Source of the DNA: Psococerastis gibbosa
Taxonomy: Eukaryota > Arthropoda > Insecta > Psocodea > Psocidae
Assembly (NCBI GenBank): GCA_963971405.1
Contig: OZ020486.1
Location: forward strand, 7,339,419 to 7,403,418
DNA length: 64,000 nucleotides
Reading direction: 5' to 3'
The notes under the pieces are model-generated. The model was not told the origin of the DNA, did not search any database, and saw nothing but the letters and a program-made list of their open reading frames with translations. Shown here one piece after another: positions 46,980 to 57,000 of the stretch; the stretch's first letter is position 1, and each line of letters opens with the position of its first letter. Position numbers and translations under genes: made by a program.

Positions 46980-48894
46980 ATGGCGCTGCAACGTTCAGGG
47001 GGATTTTTAAAATCGGGTGGTGTTACAGCGGCTATATCAAAGAATTTGAAAAATATAAATTTAAAACCCGTAAAACGAATTACAATTCAGTACGATCCTT
47101 TCAATGAAAACACAAAAAACATTAGGTGAGTTCTCAAATTATTGAGTTTTAAATGCGCAGGTCTTAGGGACATGGACGGCATTTTTCATTGATTTTTGTT
47201 ATCAATAGATAAAAGGTAATGTACAATTTTCAATGGGTTTTCTTGTACTAATTACGGGTAAACTTGTCGTTTGTGCATAAAAACTTTTGACTACTACACT
47301 ATATCTATGCATAAAAATTACAATAGGCGACGTATATAGTAATTTAGTAGTTTCGTGCATGTTTCTATGCGTAAAAATATTTGTTGTATTAAATCCCACC
47401 AAATTTTAAAACTTATGCTTTATTTACTTTCATTTTTTTAATTTAATTAGAGATTTTTTGTTTAATATTTTGCTGACCCTCGGGATGTGCCATCTACTAT
47501 GGCCTCCAGTATTCTTGGGGTTACGTTAAAAATGTAAATCGATCTATTTTTTTATAGAATAGAATATTTCTATATTGAGTCATGAACATGATACAATATG
47601 CGTTCTAAAAACTAAGACACAATAAAGAAATAGCCTAAAGCAATATACCAGTTGCTGGTAGTGGTTTTAGTAATATCTGCATAAGAACTCCGGCTGTCTA
47701 GTTCCACATCATGTCCTCCACATACAAGCATTGGTCTATGAGGTGCCTATTTAGTTTGCTTCTAATAGAAAGTTTCTATTCAAAAGTTATCTTGTTTACA
47801 TTTTTAATCCCAGGATAAGATTAAATATAATAGCCATAGTAGACCCGCTGATGCGGCTGCTTCATTGCTTCAATGGATGTGCTTCTTTTACCGTTTCAGC
47901 TAAATATAAGATATAGAACGAAGCATGGTTCTTTTACTATGCGTAGTTAAAGTTAACCTTACCTAGTCCACATTTTGATAAATTTGAGCAACGTCGCCGT
48001 TAATAACACCGACTGAACACAATAGAAAAAAAGGAATGCGTCTATCCATAACTGAGGCCAATAAAAGTTATTGACACCCACATGCAGCGTAATATCAAAC
48101 TGAGGAGAAACAATTATTCTACGCCATGACTTCTCAATGATAGTTAATGATTTCTTGCACAATTTTGATTTAGTACAAAATTCAGATGTTTCTTCGTTAG
48201 GGGAACCCAAACGGTGACAATGCAGGCAACCAGCTCCCTGGCCCTGCATCAAGTGAAGTCACAAGCGTAGGGCGGTTCAATTTAATTATAAGGCACCGTA
48301 AGCATAAAATCCGCTTAAACTTAAAGTGGCTAATTGGCGTTATACAAACCTCGCCTTGGTTTCGCCAACTTGGAACCGTGCCGCCAATAATAGAAACTTA
48401 CCGACACATTGACCGCAGCCGTACGATTTGCCCAGCATCGATGACTCCAGCAGCAAAGGATGAATCTCCGTACATGACGCCGCCATTTCCAATCAGTCTC
48501 TGAAACCAAAAAAACAAAACAAAAATTCAACTATTTGAATATATAATAAAATACACAGACCTTACTTGACGCGTATAGATATGCATCATAAATCGTATTT
48601 TACAATACCATTTCTTATTGTTTCAGGGATTTCAACTTTCTTATCCTAACCAATAAAGTGGTCAAAACTAATTTGGGCTGCATAGTTAAGACAAACATAG
48701 TCAGCGACCGCACCGAGTCTGAAATAAAATTCAATCTCATTAACGACCACTCGTTCATATTCAAATGTGCAAATTTATCAACACTTGAAATACTAGAACA
48801 AATAAACAAGCATATTACACCGTTAGCACCGAAGGAAGAGGAAGCACCTGCGCTTGAAACGAAATCTGAGAAGAAGGGCAAGAAGAAGAAGTAG
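46980..48894 (+). CDS. mRpL53: Mitochondrial large ribosomal subunit protein mL53
   Basis: Two coding exons, 46980-47125 and 48627-48894, joined in phase (AG|G), give 137 residues. The protein begins MALQRSGGFLKSGG. It carries the family core NLKPVKRITIQYDPFNENT, then FLTN-type NFLILTNKVVKTNLGCIVKT, and a helix NLSTLEILEQINKHI. It ends in an acidic then lysine-rich tail (EKKGKKKK). mL53 is a small thioredoxin-fold protein of the mitochondrial ribosome. The 1.5-kb intron contains, on the opposite strand, a possible alternative first exon of AGO1. A second ORF follows the stop after 11 bases with no poly(A) signal between, which suggests a two-cistron mRNA. Confidence 0.85.
48402..48499 (-). 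CDS. AGO1: Possible alternative first coding exon of AGO1
   Basis: On the minus strand an acceptor (GGTTTCAG) precedes a 98-base segment with an in-frame TGA, then a good start context (GGAAATGG) and 28 open codons beginning MAASCTEIHPLLLE and ending SYGCGQCV. It finishes in phase 1 with G before GTAAGT. The AGO1 exon at 46518-46536 also ends in phase 1 with G, so this exon would splice into AGO1 exon 2 in frame and give a different N-terminus. Two other frames are open too; this is inference from splice phase only. Confidence 0.45.
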
Positions 48895-48905
48895 AACAAG
48901 GGAAG

Positions 48906-49088
48906 ATGGCGCGCAGAGACAACAAATACAATTTAAAGCTAATTGATCAAGTGTACAGTCACATCCCCGCATTTACTGACGTATTTGATGAGGAAACATT
49001 CTACATTTTTGTCGGTTGCTTCGTAGCTGGTACTTTAGTTCTTGCTTTTATTATCTCCCGTTTTGTTACTATAAAAGCAGTTGAATAA
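48906..49088 (+). CDS. Small single-pass membrane protein, second cistron after mRpL53
   Basis: A 60-codon ORF, ATG in strong context (GGAAGATGG), starting MARRDNKYNLKLIDQVYSHI. It has an acidic middle (DVFDEETF) and one membrane helix (YIFVGCFVAGTLVLAFIISR). I do not recognise the family by name. It begins 11 bases after the mRpL53 stop in the same exon. The first AATAAA after the mRpL53 stop overlaps this ORF's own stop, so the transcript most likely carries both ORFs. Regular codon structure and a clean helix argue for a real gene. Confidence 0.72.
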   Translation: MARRDNKYNLKLIDQVYSHIPAFTDVFDEETFYIFVGCFVAGTLVLAFIISRFVTIKAVE

Positions 49089-49089
49089 A
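49084..49089 (+). terminator. Poly(A) signal at end of the mRpL53 two-cistron unit
   Basis: AATAAA overlaps the TAA stop (49086-49088) of the 60-codon second ORF. No such hexamer lies between the two ORFs. Confidence 0.65.
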
Positions 49090-51004
49090 TTTTAATTATT
49101 ACTTAAATGTCAATCAATTTTTATTCCCGTTCTATACAGGCTGAGCAAGAGTTTTGTCAATCAATCCATCAATCTTTGTCTATGACCCACCAAGGTGGGA
49201 TAGACGGCGTAGTTGTAATTAGTAAAGTCCATGGAAAGCCTTTGGCATAGCTTGCGGAAACAATTTGCTTCTTAATGGAAATATTTACTTGAAGGAACCT
49301 GCGGCCCGAGCAGTAATTTGAAATCAGTGTACCCGTTTTCTGCTATGTATAATGGCCTAAATGACCATGTACATGTTAGAGATGGCCTAAACCGGTCAAA
49401 AACCAAAACACTTGCTGATGGGATTTGGCGGTTGTTGAGGTTGGAGGGGAAATACTTCTCTACATTTCTGTTCATGATATACTGCTAGCAAGGACTACCT
49501 TCTGGGCGTCGTCATCAATATCTATGTATCCAATATATATGACATTTTTAACACCTTCAATGTATTTTCCTGTGATATTGGACTTTGTAAACAACTGATA
49601 GCGTGGAGGTCCTATTTGCTCTTAATTGACTATCTGTAGTATTTTGCAATTTATAAATATAATCAATGTGTGCCAGTTTAGGTACCGAACAAGTAACAGC
49701 TTTTTTTATTGGACCTACTTTTGAATCTGCGTCTCAAGATATAAATTTTATTATGGTGTTATAATAACAGAACATTGTCGTCACTATTATGTTATTAGAG
49801 AATAGAACATTTTTTGATTGTTAAGAACTTAAGACTAATTAATCCATGGAAGAATGGACATTGTGACATGCCTCTTGGGACGAATATTAAGAACAGATCA
49901 GCGTAGAACATCTAATCAAGAGTGACGTACCTAGCATGCCCAAGTACCGGACGTAATTTATTCTACGTCGCTGTCTACACATATATTGGTGCAGATCGCA
50001 GAACTGCATTAACGGCTACTAAACGGATACAGCATATACAATGACTAATAGCTCAATATAAACACACGATTGGCGAATTTGTAATTAATGAGACAAAAGA
50101 AAGGTAATCTTACCCTAGCCCAACACAAAGAATTTGTTAACTACGTCATTTCTTTTGCCGATTGAGAAAAGAAAGTTCAGACGGATTTCATTTCTGAGAA
50201 TGTGATACAGAAATGTTTAATGGCTTGGCCAGCACAAACAAAAAATTAAAAAGGAAAAGTCCGGAAAATGAATTAAAATAAAAGCAGAGAAAACTCGAGA
50301 AAAGTGCATCACAACAAAATGGTTGACCATGACCTCGTATAGGTCTGAATTCAAGGTCAACTGTTGTTTTCATATTTGGAAAAGCTTTTAAGCTACTATT
50401 TCCATTTTTACACCTTTAAATCTACATTAAAATCAAAAAGACCTACCTTAATCAGTCTAGGTACTTTGAGATCTAACACAACCAACGAATAGTTACATAT
50501 TAATTTAAAAACCAAACAGTTTAAAATTTACTCAGCGACAGGTGATTTTACACCCCTAACATTTAAAACACTGACACACAATAAAATATAAATAATTGAT
50601 ATATCTTGATTGTCCTTTTCACTTAATAATTATGGAAGATTTCAGACGAAAATGGATTAAAAACCGATAAAATCGCTGCAATAACTGCAAGATACCTAAA
50701 AGCATCCTTGTTATCAGGATTTGTCAATAAACTTGCAATCTTGCATACATGACATTACTGATTACCAACATTACTACTTTCGGCCTTTCGGGTTTTGGTT
50801 CTATTATTGGCTACATTGAAGAAATTCAAGCGCCAAATTCAAATTTGTACTTTCTAATTTTCTTTTCACGCACAAAAATACAAAAAGGTGTAAACCATGC
50901 ATTATTTCTAATGATTGACACAGTTTTTGTTGATAAATTACAGGTCAACAATAAAATATAAATAATAAATATCAAAATTGAAAATTCGGGTCAAATCGAA
51001 CAAC
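49090..51004. other. Intergenic between mRpL53 unit and HDDC2
   Basis: AT-rich, no gene or clear repeat recognised. The last few hundred bases should include the HDDC2 promoter; no core motif is obvious. Confidence 0.4.
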
Positions 51005-54000
51005 ATGTCCACCAACGCCGACAAATTTTTTACATTTTTACAGTTAATTGGTAAATTAAAGGTGAGCTTGCATTTTTATTACAATTTAATCGTTTCCACA
51101 GCAGTTGAACAGTACAAAAATGTTAACAACAGCATACTGATATACGAACAGTATCGTAAAGTGTTAATTAATTCCTCAAATTTAATCATTGTAAGTCTAG
51201 GGTCAGGGTGGCCAGATTTTCATCAATCATGTATTTAAATGTTAGAACCATATATGGCATACATTACGTCATTTTTTTATAAATTATGTCATAAGTTAAA
51301 TATAATATAATATAGCCTAGTATAAGTAGCCGATGAGGATCCTTGTCAAATATTACAATACACAATTATAATTATAATTATAACTCTCCCAGCCTATCCT
51401 CCAATGCCTCGGCCAGGGAATAGTATGCCCTCCGTATAAGAGCCTTCTTCACCCGAACCTTGAAATTGCTCCTGCTCAGTGCCTTTGTGCCTTCTGAAAG
51501 GTAATTAAAAAACTTTATGCCCCAATAATTTCCGCAATCTTTGACTCTATTTATTCTAGTGAACTGCACCTGAAGATTTCCAGCATTTCTGGTGTTATAG
51601 TTATGCACGGCTGAGTTTGTTATATAAGAGCTTCGTTCATCGAACACATACAACAGGCATTTTAGTATGTAGGCACTGGGCAGTGTCAAAATTTCAAGTG
51701 AGATGAAGTCCTCTCTGCAGTCTTCCATGTAGCCTCTGGAGGCCAGCCCTCGTATGCTTCTCCTTTGCAAGCCGAACACTCGTGTTGCATGCACTGAGTG
51801 GCCCCATACCGAGAGAGCATACTCTATATGGCTATGAAAGCATGCAAAATAGCATGAACGTAAAACGCTTACCGAGACACTGGACGACAGGCTACGTAGT
51901 AAGAAAGATAGGGAACTTAGTTTTTTGCACAATAGGTCACAGTGTGTCTGCCAGGACATGCCTGGGTCAAGATGAACGCCTAGAAACTTAACGCTCTCCA
52001 CAATGTTCGGAGGCATTTCACGCATTGTAAAAACTAGATCTACAGTTTTGGCTTCATTCAATGTGAGACCGTTTGCATTCATCCAGCTCTTTACTTTTCC
52101 TCTAATAACTTCATTTCTCTGCTTAGCCACATTCAAGTCCGCCTCGACAACACTGGTGGTTTTATCGTCGGCGAAAATAAAGTAGTCTGCATTTGTACAT
52201 ATTTGTGGAAAATCATTTGTTTGTATTATAAACAGGACTGGTCCAAGAACTGAGCCCTGCGGTACACCTATCTCTACTTTTAAGAGCTCTGATTGGATTG
52301 AGCCGTCAACTACAGTCTGATATCTGTCACTGAGAAAAGACCTCACGAAATCCAAAGCAGACTGTCGGAAGTGGTACTTTTTAAGTTTCATTAGGAGGAG
52401 CTCGTGGGGAACGCAATCGAAAGCTTTCGAGAGGTCGTAGAAGGAACTTACAGAATACATTTGATCAAAAAATGCCTTCAATGTCCGCTTACTGAATGCC
52501 ATAATGGCGTCGTTAGTCGAGCGTTTCTTCCGGAAACCGTATTGGTGGGCATTGAAAAGGTTAAATGTTTCGAAATGACCACTAATTTGTTCCTTCATTA
52601 TCTTTTCGAGGATTTTGGAGAAAAATGACAGTATTGATATGGGCCTATAATTATTTGGGTCTGATTTATCCCCTTTTTTAAAGATAGGCACTATTTTGGC
52701 GATTTTTAAACATTTTGGAAATGTTGAGCTCACTATGCAGCTGTTTATAAGATAGTGTACATGGGTATGAAGGGTTTCAGCTATTATCTTCCCTATCTGA
52801 GTATTTATTCCATCTATGTCCGTCGCGGAGCTATTTTTTATTTCCTTCACCAATTCAGTGAGGTGTTTCTCAGTGATAGGTTCAAAATGGAATCGCTGAC
52901 AATGAATCACTGAGAAGTCTAGTGCATCATTCATATTTACTGGGTCAGTTAAGTTTTGTTTCAGATTTCGTGGTATATTTATAAAAAACTCATTGAGATG
53001 ACTTGGTTTCGGCCGGCTAGAACTGTCATTTGGCACTTTAACAACTCCTCTTTTTAAGTTTATAATGCTCCACATTTTTTTGGTTGGGTTCCCAGATTTT
53101 TTTATTTCGTTGTCATTTAATTTTATTTTTGCATCATTAATGGCTTTTCTGTATTGAAACTTCATTTTATTATACCTTTTCCTATTTACTACAGTCGGAA
53201 AGCTATTATAATAGCAATACATATCTCTCAACGAGTCCCTCATTAATTTTAATTCTTCGCTGAACCATTTTTTATTGACATGGGGTTTTTTCTTAATCTT
53301 TTTTACTGGCAATGTGGTATTATAACAACTTAGTACCAGTGCTAGAAAAGTTTCCCATTTTGTGTCAATGTGCAGTTCATTCGAAATTAAGAAGGATAAG
53401 TCCAGCTGTAAGAGACTTTCAGAAAATTTCTTGAGTGTTATATTATTGGGGCAGCGAGAAAAGAAAATTTTCAAAACAAAAAGAGTATTCAGCAATATGT
53501 TAGAGCCAAGCGGGGGATGGGGGGGGGGGGGGGGGTTTCAGTGTCATCACACTCTCTCCTTTAACTCACTGGACACTGATTGATGTGGGGTATAGTACCT
53601 ATTTATTCACAACAAAGCGTAGGATAACAAGATTATTTATTCGTATAACCCACCCAGTAACATTTTTACAATTGTTGACAAACGTTGAGTGAAGCAATAG
53701 TTGCTTGAATAATAAAACTATTATTATTTTTTCCGACCGAAGTTATTTGTATTTAGCTGAAGAGTGCCCTTCCTCTAGCATAGCTCTTGCAAAATTCTGT
53801 AAAAGAGTAGGATCTGAGACCCTCCTTCTGTTAGACACATGCACTCATCAAAACTTTCCGATTCGAATCTGACTTCTACCAACAAAAAATAGGCCTACCT
53901 CTGGGTTCTTCCCTTTCCCCCCTTCTTGGTGAAATTTTTATGGATAACTTCGAACACAAACTTCTACTCAATAAAAATCCCCTAGTTATTAATAAATGTA

Positions 54001-57000
54001 TATCTTTCTGGGTACGGTATGTAGATGATATCTTCTGCATTTGGACAGGAAGTAACAGACAACTAGACAATTTCTTAAGTTTTATCAACCCCATTCACCC
54101 CAAAATCCAATTTACCATGGAAGTAGAAGAAAACAACTCCCTGAACTTCTTAGACCTCACCATCACCAAAAAGAACCGGCCCGAGTTTACTCGATCATGC
54201 TTTCCAATTATCAAAATTAGTAGATAGAGAAAATGAGTAATTTATGGCAAATAATTTTCCTATGGCTACATGGCTACATTTCAGATATCTGGGGGGGGGG
54301 GGGGGGGGGTTGCCCACCTGACGTCACTAGAGGTGTGGTAAATTCACACATTACCACACAGCAATACTGGCAGGGCACGCAATGCATTTGAGCGTGAATT
54401 TTCTATCATTTAAAAAAAAAAAAAAAACATTTTTTTGTACAAAACCAAATACTTTTCTGGGAAAGCAACCTGTCCGGTTTCGTTACTCAATTTAACACCT
54501 AAAACATGCCTGAAGGTAGAAATCATAGATAGAAAGGTTTTGCAGAAAAATTATTTTTTATTAATTTTTCATTAAAATTTAGTTATTTTTATTTTTTCAC
54601 CCCAAGAAGCAAACTATCAAGGGGCAAGCGACCCCCCACATTTCATCAACATTAATAATAACTACAATATAGGCTATGTGAATTTAAAAGAAATCGTTGG
54701 AGCCGTTTTTGGGAAATAATTTTTTTAGACGTTTTTTTGTAATTTTTTGGGGAAAAAAAATTGAGTTGGCAAAAAAAAAAGAAAAATCGTCCCGAGGTAT
54801 GATTTTTGTGAACCTACATGCCGAGTTTCATCAAAATCGGCCGAGTAGTTTGCCCGGAAATCGACGCACAGACAGACAGACAGACAGAGCGACAGACATT
54901 TCGTAAAAACCCACTTTTTTTTGGGTTCCTGGGACCTGAAAACGTGTAAGTCCGTTGAAACCTCGTTGAAAGCAATAACAGTATACCCTAGACTTCAAGA
55001 TATTTCGTTGATCCCTGTTGATTCTTCTCACCCATTCCAACACAAACACGCAGTCTTCCATAGTATGATTTTTCGACTCCTTAACATACCTATGAATGAA
55101 ACCAACTATAATAATGAATTAAATACAATAAAACAAATTGCCCAAAATAACAATTTCAATCTCAATGTAGTAAACATAAATAGTCTCCTTAGTAACTTTG
55201 TAAAACTTGCTGTCACACATTGTTAAAATTAATCACTTTGTATAGTTATAGTAAAACTATACAAAGTGATTAATTTTAACAATGTGCTCAATCTAGTAGA
55301 CAGAATTCTACGACATCAAAAAATCAAACAAATTTACCCCCAGAGAGCATAATCCCGGAAAACAATAAATCATATTTCAGGATACATTTCTTCTACAACA
55401 GACAAAACACCAGCCCCGTACAACCGCATTAACTTAGCCAATAAACTCATGAACTACAAAACCAAACCAGAAAAGGAAAAAGGCAATGGAGTTTATATCG
55501 TCTAAATTGTAACGATTGCAACGCAATTTACATAGGCCAAACCGGCAGAAGCTTTAAAACTAGGGTCAAAGAACATATAACAGGTATAGGAGACACCAAC
55601 ACCAACAGTACATTCGCGAAACACCTTAACTCAGAAAATCACACATTCGATCCTCAAAATTGGACACAAAATAAACAAAGTTACACCTTAAATTTTTTTG
55701 AAAATGTTTAAATTAAAAGAGCTTTACACAATAGGGAAAAATTAATAAACGACATAACATTCACACAATCATCCCCTCTAATAGATCTAGCCAGTAGGTT
55801 AGGAATAGCTAACCAGCCACGCCCCCTCCCCCCGCTCCCAGTCCTATATAAACCAAGGTTTCCTCTCCCTAGTCACATTTGCATCTTCTCCTCGAGTTGA
55901 ACGAGTCTCAAATCGCAGATAAGGTGTAACTGTGCTAGTGGGTTTCCCTCTGTAGATGGCAGTTCTTGCCGAAAGCGCTCAGGGTTCTATACTAACACAA
56001 GTGGGTTTCTTAGACAAAGTTAATTTCTGAACGATTATTTGGGTTTTACTAATTCGGGTTGTTATAACAAGTTTTTATAAAACACTTAAGTTTTTGTTAT
56101 TTTTTGTTTATTAAAATGAAATACCATGAAGTCACGTGTAATCTAATTATTTCTGTAGGATCTGATTTAAAAAGAGTATATTTGCATCAAAAGCACAAAA
56201 AGAAAGAGTACCGTATGTCGAATTTGGAACACAAAAGAGTATAAACACTCGTGAGAAGAGTATATCTGGCCACCCTTTGTAACTCAGTCAAAGGATAAAA
56301 TATTATGACTTATAACACTATGAGAGACATTTTTAAATTCTGTCCTCTTATTAATTCAAGAATCAAGGGGTACATATGAATTAAATCGACTACTGCATTA
56401 AAGTAGGTTTTTAAAAATTGTCACCTATTGCTTGACTTAATAGGGAATACAGTCCACAGAATACCATAACATAGTAAGAACGTTGACTCAATGATCGTAT
56501 TTGGTTGGAAATCCGTACACACAGTCTATACAATTGTTACGATTTTATCTACTGTAATACTAACAGAAAATTGCTGCAGCAATGTTGTGGCACTTAATTG
56601 CTATATTGACAACTTCTCTCCTTACAGAGGTAGGCCTAATCTTTCTTGTCATTTCAGTATTTGCGGCAAGAGCCTATCTGTGCAAATTTCAACTAGATCT
56701 ATACAATGTCACATTCAAAATTAATTATTAAGTCGGTCTTGTAAGTTGCTTAGTATACCAAGATCTGGCTTCATATCTGCGACTTTGACAGAGGAAAGAT
56801 AACAAAATTAAAAACGCAATTGTAAAAAAATATAAATTACGATAATTTAATAAATCTTAAAATACGATGTGTACACTGCACACAATATTTACAGAACTGT
56901 CAGAACTTGACATAAAATTATTTAATCCACTTCAGAGATCGAGGGTCCATCTTTCGGTCTTGGGTTTGCTTCTTGCCCGCTAGATTCACTGCACTTTACT

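Larger units (their letters stand above)
53735..55800 (+). mobile_element. Penelope-like retroelement, broken
   Basis: Pieces of one Penelope-type protein occur in order on the plus strand. RT text comes first (GLPLGSSLSPLLGEIFMDNF, then FWVRYVDDIFCIW with YVDD, then NSLNFLDLTITKK). The connecting region follows (SSHPFQHKHAVFHSM). A GIY-YIG endonuclease comes last (NGVYIV, then AIYIGQTGRSFKTRVKEH). The element is interrupted at about 54170-54965 by another repeat and at 55216-55286 by an inverted duplication. Its 5' part is absent. It lies in HDDC2 intron 1. Confidence 0.82.

Noticed and set aside
47959..48252. Minus-strand 97-codon Cys-containing ORF with a donor-like end (ACTAG|GTAAGG)
   Set aside because: Does not join in phase with the neighbouring exon at 48402-48499 without a stop and matches no family I know; may be non-coding.
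51782..52628. Plus-strand ORFs within HDDC2 intron 1
   Set aside because: Antisense shadows of the LINE reverse transcriptase on the minus strand.
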